Shown: positions 23,186 through 34,069 of the stretch, piece after piece
How positions within the stretch are numbered: position 1 is the stretch's first letter
Layout: the number at the start of each line of letters is the position of its first letter
DNA from: Siphlonurus alternatus
Taxonomy: Eukaryota; Arthropoda; Insecta; Ephemeroptera; Siphlonuridae
Direction: 5' to 3'
Length of the DNA stretch: 64,000 nt
Assembly: GCA_949825025.1 (NCBI GenBank)
Contig: OX463779.1
Span: 27,928,539-27,992,538, forward strand
Notes under the pieces: generated by a model
Databases searched by the model: none
What the model was told of the DNA's origin: nothing
The model's input: the letters and a program-made list of their open reading frames with translations, nothing else
Position numbers and translations under genes: made by a program

Positions 23186-26100
23186 ATGGGACGAGAGAGG
23201 GCACAGGAACCGTTCCTCGTGACGCACAATGGTCGACTCTACGACATCGGACCTTTTCTGTCGAAACACCCTGGAGGAGTCGCGCACCTTGAACCCTACA
23301 GGTAAGTCCTTACGTAGAAAAGAGCATATTCGTAATTAATTCAGTTACTCTAGTACTATAATGTTATCATGCATCTAATCTCTAAGGTTACTTTTGGGGG
23401 CGTGGAATAAGGATATTTTATAAAACATGCGAATAACGAATTAAGGTAGAGATAATACGGATCAGCTGGCCCAATGCTAAAAAATCTCATTCATAAAAAT
23501 TACGAAAAAAAAAAAATAAAATGCTCTCCTCTACATCCCCTATCAGTATGCATAGGTAAAATATCAGGTATATAAAAACGAGCTTTTTGTTTTCAACTAA
23601 TTAATTTTTAAAGTTCTCTAATTTAACATGGAGAAATTGAACTTCCATGTTAAATTAGTCAACTTTAAAAATTAATAACTCGAAAACTAGCTCGTTTTTG
23701 TATACCTGCTGATATTTTACCTACTGATAAGGGATGTAGATAGGAAAACATTTTAATTTTTTTTTCATAATTTTTATGAATGGGATTTTTTTAGAATTGG
23801 GCCAGCTGATCCGTATTATCTCTACCTTAAGAAATGTTTAATTTTATCAAAAAAACATACATATGTATTTTCACATATATTTTCGTTTTTCAATTTTATT
23901 ATTGCTTTCTTTGTCCAAACTTTCAATGAGGGGATGAACGTTGGTTCGGATCGGTTTGCTTCTGTAGATATTGTTAGTGTTGGATCTTACCAATTCCGTA
24001 CGATCAGAACCGAACCGAAACGCCGCTGTGAAGCGAGCATCACATCATAAGATAATATTATAGTAATATATCCAAACATTTTATTAATATTATTTTGCTT
24101 CAATTACCTGTATACTGTATAGTTTATGGAGCATATTGCATATTGATTAAGAGTAAAAAGCACGCTGAAAATATATTGGAATCTCCAGTTTAAATGGAAT
24201 TTATATGAATGCATGGCCTATGGCCATTAAAAAAAACAAACAAACAATATTTACTTTTAATACAAATTTGGGGTAAAGTCAATTAATTTTATATATATAA
24301 CAAACCTTTTACTCGGTTTGTATACCTAAATTTACCTGCGATAACTTTTCAAACTTCCTTTAATTTTTATTTCGTTGTTACAGATTTCATGTCTTTATTA
24401 TATGACTGTTATTTGATCCTGCATGGATTAGAAATTTGAATTATGTATACCAAAGTTTGAGGTGACTTAATTATACTTAAATGTGGTCAACGTTGATATA
24501 TTTATGAAGTAATAACAACTATATATTATTAATAATAAGATGAAACAGACAAACTATACTTTCCTTTGAAAATAAGAAAGAAAAAGTTTTACAAATTATG
24601 TAATTTAATGTTTGCATTCTTTTTTTATACAACAAGCTTATCTCACTTAAGTCTGTGGTTACCTTGTTGATTTATTAACAAGTTAAATGCAGCACGTGAA
24701 AAAAATACTTACACATTTCTACTTTCTTTTCGTAAACTGTTTTAGTGATGGTAAAAGAAAACATTGACAATATAGTAGCATTTATTTTCCCCCCACATTC
24801 GTTCTAAAAACCAGCAGATTATTGAAAATCAATAATTAATACAAAATGATAATATTTTTCTTTAAAATTTATAATTTATTTAAGGTAGAGTTAATACGGA
24901 TCAGCTGGCCCAATGCTAAAAAAATCCCATTCATAAAAATTTTGAAACAAATTTAAAATGTTCTCCTCTTCACCCCCTATTTAGTAGCTAAAATATCAGG
25001 GATACAAATACGATCTAGTTTTTTTGAGTTCTTAATTTTTAAAGTTGACTACTTTAAGGTAGAGATAATACGGATCAGCTGGTCCAATGCTAAAAAAATC
25101 CCATTCATAAAAATTATGAAAAAAATTTAAAAAGTTCTCCTCTACATCCCCTATCAGTGGGTAAAATATCAGGTATACAAAAACGAGCTAGTTTTCGAGT
25201 TATTAATTTTTAAAGTTGACTAATTTAACATGGAGAAATGGAACTTCCATGTTAAATTGGTCAACTTTAAAAATTAATAACTCGAAAACTAGATCGTATT
25301 TGTATACCTGATATTTTAGCTACTGATAGGGAGTGTAGAGGAGAACATTTTTTTTTCATAATTTTTGTGTCAGGGATTTTTTTTTAACATTGGTGGCGTT
25401 ATCTTACCCTTAACAGAACATACGCTCTTTATTACGCGAGCGTACTTTACCTTTGTTTTGCAAAAATGCTGAGTGATAATTAATATTTTTTATTTTATGA
25501 TGATTGATATTTACGCTGAAGTGTTTTATTCACGCATGATCATCGACATTATGAAATATATGATTTGCGTTTAGTGTACAGATTGATGGGATGCAAAACA
25601 ATTATAACATATTTAGAATTAATGAATTTAAAATTTCTTCTTTATTTTAATTATATACTAATTATAAGTAATTTCATTACTAAATGGTTTTAAAAAATCT
25701 TCCCAGCCTCCCTAATAAATATTCAAGAACCAGCACGGACCTTTTCATCTGTTACCAACTACTGTTTCTCTTATAAAGTCTGGTGCATTAAATATGCCGC
25801 AACGAATATTTATATATATTTAGTTACTTATCAAATGTGCAAATACTAATTGTAATTAACGGCCAGATCATGTGGTGCAAGGGAATTTTAATGTGTAGTG
25901 TTAGGAAGTTTGGTTGGTTGGTTGGTATTTTTGGGCAATTGACACATTTTGGTCATGTATGCCCCAGCGCGGCCATTTAGGAAGTTTATTTTATATTATT
26001 ATCAATAAACACACATTTGTCAATCAGGGATTGCCACCACATGTTAACACAAAAAAAAAAACTAAAAATTATTATTTACTCACAGTTCGTAGAATTACAC

Positions 26101-29100
26101 ACACTCGCAATTTATCGGAATAAATATGTATAATTATACGTATCTTATTGGTTGTATTAAGTTTGCGGTGATTACAAAAAGTTTATAAAACCTTTCATTA
26201 ACGTTTTCTAATATAAATGTGATAACTAAATATAAAATCAGATCTAAGTTGTCTTAATCAAACATTTTACCTAATTATTTATTATTTCTTTGAACATTAT
26301 TTTTATGAATGACGCGCATAGAATATATAAACATACTATGTTATTTATGCGACATATATAGAATCGTTTTAAAAGGTGCATGCGGAATTTATTCATTTTA
26401 CTATCGTTTCTTTCTTTTTTTATTTTTATATTCATTTATTTATATATTTTTTTTATATAACATGGGCAATACAAGAATTTCCCGCACTCCATTTTTTTTT
26501 TTTTTTTTTTTTAACATTGGCCTTATGGAGATGGCCCCTCCCAAAATTTGGTTCTTGATTCGCGCCTGAAAGTTTGGAAGAATATTACATCGCTGTCGTG
26601 TCCGGGAGAGATATGACTCGATATGAGCCGGTCAGGTCGGCGACTCAAAGATACATTGACTCGTAGAAACTTTGCAACTAAAAGTTTAAGCAGTGTGCAA
26701 TTTATAAGTTCGCCCCCGTCGATTGGAACATGCATAAATATTGGGTGTGCTGGGAGGGAGGGGGGGATTCATGTACTTGAAATTTTGTGGAGAATCGACT
26801 TTTAAATTATTCAATTATGTTGAATTAATGTCAGATTTACGTTGAATGCTGCATGGCTGGCTGCAAACGGTATAGCATAAGCGGACAGGGAAGTTGCGAA
26901 GAAGAGCACGAGGATTGTCAATATTGTTTCAAACATCGACGACGACTTTAAAACGTCATTGTGGACACTCCCGCCAACCAGCTGGCGTATGCACTTTGCA
27001 AATCGAGCAAATATTTTAGCAAGTAAATATGTTCATGGTTTCTTGTGTGTACGTATAACTTGGAGGTCCTGTGTGTTATGCTAACCTCTTATATAGTAAG
27101 CTATAAGAGCTTTATTATTTAATAAGTGCGTTGCTACGCAAAATGTATACAAAAGAAAATTGATTTTGTTTTTTTTCAGGATGCAGCAACACTTTAATAA
27201 ATTTAGAACGTGTGTGGCGGAGTGCGTTTTAGAAAATTACTTTAGACAATTATGTGTCTAAAGAAAAAAATCCTTGCTCTTATATCGATTAAATTGTGAC
27301 AAAAAGAGATCTTAATGGGTTTTTATTTTTCCACAGGTAGGCTGTACTACAATCTCAATTTTTTAAGATAAAAATGTGCGTCCTAAATATTTTTCTTTAT
27401 CATTTGTGCTATGATCATAAACCTTATCTCTAAAAATTACGATTAAAAGATAATGTGGTATAATAACGTGACTAGTATTTTTGTCCTTTTTTTGTAACTA
27501 TGAGATAAGCACACACACAAAAATTGAATTATTGCAATTTATATTATATTGTACATCGTATATTTTCTTAATTTCGCAACAAATTAAACACTTGTCAACA
27601 CTAAATTCACCAAAAAATATTTAGCACTGCAAATTGAAGTGCATATTAATTATTTTCAGTAATTATAATCATGTAAATGAAAATATTACAATTATATTAT
27701 ATTTACTATAACTTTTGTCTGTATTTTAGCAGATTGATTTAGTGTATATCTTTATCTTTCGTATAACTTTAATTACAATTAATTTTTGCTTTAAATAAAT
27801 TTTTTTTAACTTAATTGGGCGCTAACTGTTTATAATTTAATTAAATGTTCTGCCATTTGCACTGATATTAAGTTTATTTTCTTTTTAGTTTATTATTTAT
27901 GAAGTATCATTGAAAAAAGGTCAGATTAGGGGTCACATTCAGCGACCCCTGCGAGATCCAGGATATTTTTTTTTATCACTTTACAGGGGTTTCTATTAGT
28001 GTTATCATCTTCGAGAACCCTAAACAGCATACCAATACAGTCTTAAAGCAAAGGGAGGAATTTTTAATTTAAAATCCGGGTTTTCTATTTACTGTTCATT
28101 AACAATTAGCTTTGTTTCCATGCATGATAAATAAGATTTTTTGGCAAAGAACTAGAGTTCTCCCTCCAGAAGAGGTAAATGAAGGCAACAAAGAAAATTC
28201 ACCACCCTTATATAATAAAAACAAAGAACCCTCAAATATACGAAATTTCAAGTTTATATGATTGTACTGCAGTTAAAGTCTCATTGCAATATTGCAATTC
28301 CGAATATTGAGTGTATTAAGTATGTACTGTATCGTAAATGCTTATTATAAAAATAAATACAGTGATTATTGAAAGAGTTATCCAGGTTCTTTACACGTTT
28401 TTATAGTGTCATTGATTCAAGCTGACACTTATATAAACGTAAACGTATAACGTACGCGTGTGATTATTGAGAACTATAGCTCTGTTTCTCTATATATATA
28501 TTGTAATATATTATATTACTTGTTTATTAGTTGTAATACAGTAAAATTATTCATGCCATGATGATACAATAAAACCTTTCATAAATAAATGTACAGTGTC
28601 AAGCGAAATGTTTATAAAATACCCCCTCCCCCTTCAATTCATTACCGAACTGTACTTGCAAATATAACGAGAACGTGTAATTTCTTTATATATCATAGAG
28701 GTGCGGGTATCGCATGTTGTATGTTGTTATAAACCTATTGTATAAAAGCATACGTTTTGCGCGGAGAGAAAAACATCCTTTTTATCGTCACAATTCATGC
28801 AACAATTGCGACCAGTCATAATTCCAAAGAGGATAAATAATTTGCTGCATCATAAGTCAAAAGGGCGTCAGCATAATATACTAATTTTTGTCGATTACAT
28901 ATTAGTTGACATAATATTATGTACTCTCCTTGCACCGTAATATTCGCAGTGCGTAATATTCGGTAAATTATGTCAAAATTTATGTATTTCTGGTGAAAAA
29001 AAACATCAATGTACGCCGACAGTTTTTTTTTTTTTTATAATACGTAGATTATATTATTATAATATATGTAGATTATATTATTATAGCGATGGAACATAAC

Positions 29101-32100
29101 TGCATGTGATATTAATTAACGTTCTCCTGTACCGACAGGCGGCTGCATTCATTGCTCCATTGAGCTCGATGCACTCTGCAAGTGATGAGATGGAGATAAT
29201 TTTTAAGATTTATAGCATTTAAATACTGTGCTACAATAAATATTGCAAATGATATATTATAATCATTATAAATTATACATTTAAAAAGAACGCGAGCTGA
29301 AGTGGACATGAATGTTGTATTATCATATAATATAATTTCATGTCATTGCTTTCATAGCAATTGCGCTGTAGTATATATTGCAAGTGCCAAGCTTTTTATC
29401 GTGAACTTTTCTTCATGTAGGATTAAATGTGAGCCAATTCGGGCTAATAACGATTGTCTGAAAAACTTTTATATATAGAATCAAAGAAACCACTTGTTGC
29501 TTAAAAAGTTGCAAAGGAGCTCTCTAACTTTTCTTTTCTTTTTTTCTTCTTTTTATCAAAATAAGTGTACGTAATTTCACATTAAGTGGAAAACTAATAA
29601 TAGTAAAACATTGGTAAATAAAATTATGTCCCTCCGCTCTCTCCCAGCGCCCACCTCTAAAATAATAATAAAACACAAAAAAAAAAAAAAAAACACGAAT
29701 ATTCTTTCTGACTACGCTTTTGCTCAGTCCCCAATAACGAAAGTTGCATTAATCGTCTGGCGTGTTTCAGGGGTCGCAGCGTGACAGCGTTACTGCAGGC
29801 CGGCGGGCATGGCGGGGGCGACGCAGCCTCTATACTGCAGCACTCGGACGCGGCGCGCTACATCCTCAAGGAGTACCGCCTCTACGACCAGCCGCACCAG
29901 GTCAGAGCACAACTTCCCCATGGCAAACTGCGTTTGACAGTCTTGCGCGCAAATACTACATTACATCTATTTATAAATATAAAATTATTTTTTATACATG
30001 ACATAATTATATTTGACCACATTTTTTTTTATACTTTTAAATACAATAAAAGCCATCAAACATTTTGAAATAATTCAAGATTATCTTTTTTGAAATGTGT
30101 ACGATGAAACGATATGAAGAAGAAAAGAGAAAAGGAATAATAGAAAATTTGTTGAAATTACAGATTTTCCTTTTTCTAATTTTTCAAAATTTGTAAAGTC
30201 ATTTTGGAAACTTATTTATTTATTTTTTTTTCACATTTTTATTATCTTAATTGAATCATTAATAGAAATAATGTAACGAGTAGCGACCCTTCCGATCCTC
30301 ATATAGTCCAGCAAGCGAGAGTTCGACCACGGAAATGACGTATTTTCAGTAGTTTTTGCCTCCGGTTGCCATGGTATAACCCGCAATCGTATTTTTTTTT
30401 TAGTATAGCTGCATGAAACATTAAAATAGGGTTCTGTTTACTAATTTCATTTTTAAATATGGTTATGTTTACTAAATTTAACTTTTGCAGGGTACCGACA
30501 AAACGCCAGCAAACGGATTGAATGGCCTCAACGGCATAAACGGTCTCAATGGACACAATGGGAAGAAGAATGGAATGAATGGAGTTAACGGCAAACACAA
30601 TGGTTTGAATGACACACAAGAGCCACAAGAAGAGGAGTTGGAAGACCTGGAGGTATGTATGATTGGAGGTTCACTCGTCATCTTTGAAAAATTTCTACTT
30701 GCAGCCTTGTTAATCACCATGCCCTGTGTTATTCTTAAGGGGCATGGTGATTAACAAGACCGCAAAGGGAAAATTTCCGAGGCAATGAGTGTACCTGAGA
30801 TACCAATTCTTGCTCCTCAGGTGCTGGTTGACTGGGACAAGCCAATGCTGGGTCAGGTAGCTTCCCTGGGGTCTAAGTATGTGCGCTGGGTCAACTTTCC
30901 GGTGGACAGGAAGCTCAAGCTGTTCGGGCCCCCTTGGTTGGAGGAGCTCAGCAAGGCACGGTGGTACTACATTCCTATCGTGTGGATTCCTGTACTTTGT
31001 ATGTTCCTAGCCATGCACTTCAGCGGTGAGTCATCAACCACAAATTGATGTACTAGAAAGTGTATTAATAGCATTTTTCATCTTTGAATCTTTATGTCCA
31101 TGTACTGTACAGCAAAAGGCAATAAAGTAAAACTACCATAACAATAGCCCTGATTGATAGTATTTCTGCATGTACTGTACAAAAACTATAGTAACAAAAA
31201 ATAAAACAGTGTAAAATTAAGAGATATGCAGTACTGTATATCAAAAGCTACCTCGGAGAATGGAAGGACGAAATAGATTAGAAGTGACCTCTTTTTATGC
31301 AGGGGGCCACTCCGCAAGTATGGCAGTATTAGGCGTGGCACTGGGGGTTTTCAACTGGAGTCTTCTTGAGTATTCGCTGCACCGTTGGTTCTTCCACCTG
31401 TCACCAGGGGAGTCCCCTATCCTCATCACCATGCACTTCCTCATCCACGGGCTACACCACAAGGTACATACAGATCCTTCGTGGTGGTTAGATGTAAGAA
31501 AGACTTCAATTTTTGACATTCTCAAACTTCACCACAGTAAAAAATTGAAGTAGTCATACAGAATATTTAAAGAATTAAAAACATTAAAATTTTTAATACT
31601 CCAATAATAACTAACAAGTATTGTCTATGTATATGATTAATACAGAATGTAACGGTGAGGATTTAACTATTTGCAGGTACCATTTGACAGCATGCGGCTG
31701 GTATTTCCTCCGTCAGCGTCAGCCATTCTTGGGGTTATCATCTACTCAGCCTACTCGCTGGTACTGCCCGCCTACCTGCTCAACTGTGTCGCAGCAGGGG
31801 TCACCATAGGTGAGATAGCGAGACAGAAGGTTGAAAATAACAATAGTTGAATTACCAAAATCAGTTTAGGACAATAATAAAAAAATAAAAAAGTAATAAT
31901 TTAAAAAAAAAAAAAAAGTGCTCAATGAAGCCAGTAAGTGAAATATCATCCGCTTCCATAAATAAATATAATTTTTGAATCTGAGTCAGAGTGTCTGAGA
32001 TATTAAAAAATATTTCAAAATTATGATAATAATTTTGCATAGGTCTTAAAGATGATTTTATATGAGTTTATATAAATTGAGCAGATTATATCATTAAATC

Positions 32101-32127
32101 TTGGTTGATCTGTACAATTAAAATTAC

Positions 32128-32164
<37 letters not shown>

Positions 32165-32225
32165 TAAGAAAAAGTAAATGGTTAAGAAAATCTATTAAAT
32201 CTATTTAGATCCTTAATTATTCTAT

Positions 32226-32264
<39 letters not shown>

Positions 32265-32952
32265 TTTTTTCTGCTGAAAGGTTACTGTATTCTACTTCAT
32301 TGAAATTGTAACAATTATTGTCAGGATAATGTAATGTAAGATTTATTGTAATTTGAATCTCTTTTCTGCTTCCAGGCTATATATTTTATGACTTGTTCCA
32401 CTACTATCTTCACTTTGGGACTCCAAAAGAGCCATCTCACATGTACAGCATGAAGAGATACCACAACCACCACCATTTCTCCCACCATGACTTGGGTAAG
32501 CAAGCCGCATTAAAGTAAAATTGGTGTACTCCTTATCTGGAGTGCTATAAACTTTCTAAGGATTGGATATAGATTCTACTACTGAGAAATTTACCAGGTG
32601 TCCACACCCATTTTTTTTTTTTTACACTATATTTTGAGCTTTTATCAGTAAATTTAGTTTCTAGAGTGCTAAGCTACTTTAATTTTGTATTAAGTTGAGT
32701 ATTATTTTGAAATAATTTTGGAACAAAAAGAAATTAGCAGAGTAGAAACAAGTCAATGACTTTTAGTTCATAACATTTAAATGACCCACCCTCCATTCTT
32801 CTATGTTAGAAATATTGCAATAAGTTATTGTAGTGTTCTTTGTTTAACCTCATGCATTGTTCACAGGATATGGAATTACCAGCCCATTCTGGGATAAAAT
32901 ATTTGGAACAAAGATAATCCTTCAGAAATTAGCAAAAACCATTAAATGGTAG
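23186..32952 (+). CDS. FA2H: Fatty acid 2-hydroxylase, complete, 8 exons, 370 aa
   Basis: Exons 23186-23301, 29771-29900, 30491-30652, 30821-31025, 31303-31463, 31677-31809, 32376-32495 and 32867-32952 join in phase to 370 aa, the family's usual length. Residues 1-82 are a cytochrome b5 domain with heme motif HPGG (28-31) and a probable second ligand His63. Residues 83-136 are an Asn-Gly repeat linker unlike typical members. Residues 137-370 are the membrane hydroxylase with the iron-binding His clusters HRWFFH (231-236), HGLHHK (253-258), HYYLH (311-315) and HNHHHFSHH (332-340). The enzyme adds a 2-hydroxyl to fatty acids for sphingolipids at the ER membrane. The ATG at 23186 (aaaccATGG) is the only in-frame start, directly ahead of the b5 fold. 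Intron 1 is 6.5 kb. Confidence 0.95.
23441..23830. mobile_element. TTAA-bounded hairpin element, family T1, copy 1
   Basis: TTAAGGTAGAGATAATACGG at the left and CCGTATTATCTCTACCTTAA at the right are perfect inverted termini. The arms of about 190 bp pair almost throughout and the loop is ttaacatgg...ccatgttaa. The TTAA duplication fits a piggyBac-type target. No ORF is present. It sits in FA2H intron 1. Confidence 0.8.
24880..25413. mobile_element. Nested/rearranged TTAA hairpin, family T1, copy 2
   Basis: Two successive left arms (TTAA at 24880 and at 25054, each followed by ggtagag..aatacggatcagctgg) precede one right arm ending ttaccctTAA at 25413. The single right arm shares agatcgtatttg and tattttagctac with the first left arm rather than the second. 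This indicates a second element inserted at a TTAA of the first, with loss of its own right arm. Confidence 0.75.
26459..26568. mobile_element. hAT-type MITE, left-truncated copy 2
   Basis: It shares aacatgg..caata, cactccattttt, taacattggccttat and the right terminus cgcgcctg with 18846-19017, but the left terminus is missing. It lies in FA2H intron 1. Confidence 0.55.
26570..29770 (+). other. FA2H intron 1, distal part, no supported gene
   Basis: The stretch is AT-rich with short simple repeats (a duplicated gtagattatattattat at 29044-29084, poly-A at 29679-29694). A 33-codon frame at 26854-26955 (MAGCKRYSISGQG...) is GC-richer and Cys-containing but has no splice or promoter support. Nothing else stands out. 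Confidence 0.4.
30491..30652 (+). CDS. FA2H: FA2H exon 3: Asn-Gly repeat linker
   Basis: A phase 0-0 exon of exactly 54 codons encodes repeated N-G pairs (NGLNGLNGINGLNGHNGKK) and then an acidic segment (EEELEDLE). The exon could be skipped without breaking frame, which would join the cytochrome b5 domain directly to the hydroxylase. The exon ends at GAG|gtatgt. Reading on into the intron quickly enters a MITE. Confidence 0.85.
30669..30793. mobile_element. TA-flanked palindromic MITE (mariner-like), copy 3
   Basis: Arms ttcactcgtcatctttgaaa and the inverted right arm ending ggcaatgagtgta, with the shared core caccatgccctgtgttattc, mark this as the family of 1183-1307. FA2H intron 3 (30653-30820) is only 168 bp and about three quarters of it is this element. 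Confidence 0.7.
32223..32266. repeat. (TTTA)n microsatellite in FA2H intron 6
   Basis: About eleven perfect tetramers lie 110 bp before the exon 7 acceptor. An (ATA/TAA)n run also occurs at 32128-32156. Confidence 0.85.
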
Positions 32953-33512
32953 TGTATTTGGGATTAACTGGCTCGGATTTGAGCAGTGTTCAAGGGTCCC
33001 TGCCGGAGTAAATTTACAATGCGGCATTGATTCTCAAGCTCGACAATAGCTTCTCTAAACGAACTAAAAGTTTCTAATTTTTTCTCTATTTTTTTTTTTT
33101 TTTAAATTTCAATTACTTTTTTATTCAATGGTATGCTTTTGACTGAAAATGCAATATTTGCAATATATTTATGTGTGCCAAAAAAATTAATTGATGCTAT
33201 TACATAGTAAATTATGGATTTTATTTTCACAAAATATTATTATAATACAAAATAATGTACTTGCTACTTAAAATAAAAAACAATTATTCTTATCACCTTT
33301 CCTTTTTTTTTTTTTTTTTAGATTTTATCCAACATTATAAAAGATGCTAGGAAGCTACACAGTTTTATAAAATATTTTTTTATATGTAATATATAAACCT
33401 AATAATACTTAATAATTCCCCCACCAGACATTTTAGACATTGATTAGAGCCAATTACTGGTGGCAGATCTATAAGATGCACAAGCATTAATAACTTATAT
33501 ACTCTTCATTCC

Positions 33513-33518
33513 AATAAA
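33513..33518 (+). terminator. Likely FA2H poly(A) signal
   Basis: AATAAA in ccaataaaaaat lies 561 bases after the FA2H stop. A nearer AATAAA near 33274 is also possible. The kappaB-Ras gene converges from the right and has its own candidate signal at 33568-33573, so the two 3' ends may overlap. Confidence 0.35.
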
Positions 33519-33567
33519 AAATATCTGATCCGGGTGTATTTTAACAAATGTAGCCGGATTTGACATT

Positions 33568-33573
33568 TTTATT
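33568..33573 (-). terminator. Possible kappaB-Ras poly(A) signal
   Basis: TTTATT on the plus strand reads AATAAA on the minus strand, about 500 bases beyond the kappaB-Ras stop and 50 bases from the FA2H signal on the other strand. Confidence 0.3.
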
Positions 33574-34069
33574 CGACTGAAGTGTACAACAGGGCAAGCT
33601 TAAATTTGTTCAATACAAGATGAACAAAAGTCAATATCCATAAAGATAATTAAATTAATAAAAGAAATATACTTAAGAGTACTGTTAGTGTTTTTTGGCA
33701 TGTAAAACGTATTTTGATATAATTTTATAATGTAAATTAATAAACAAAAATTAGCCAAATAAATGTTTTTGCATACAACTTGACACAGTTTTTTTGGTAT
33801 TAGCATGCAATGTTTTTTATAAATATGTAATGAAAAAAAAAAATTAAACAACGAGATTCTACTTTAGTTGTCATTTCATTTATGAAAAAAATAATGAGTT
33901 TTTCCTATTGGCTTCACTGTAGGAACTACAGCGACTAAAAAATACTGAAGTTAAATTTTAAGAAACGTGCCTTGTTTAGTTGTTGATAACATACAGTATA
34001 TAGTCGATAATTTTTATAACAACTGTACCTACTTTTTTATCGTTAGCAATGACAAATCAGCAACTCCCT

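Noticed and set aside
30653..30754. Continuation of the FA2H exon 3 frame into VCMIGGSLVIFEKFLL...
   Set aside because: It reads past a good gtatgt donor into the mariner-like MITE. The spliced frame matches FA2H.
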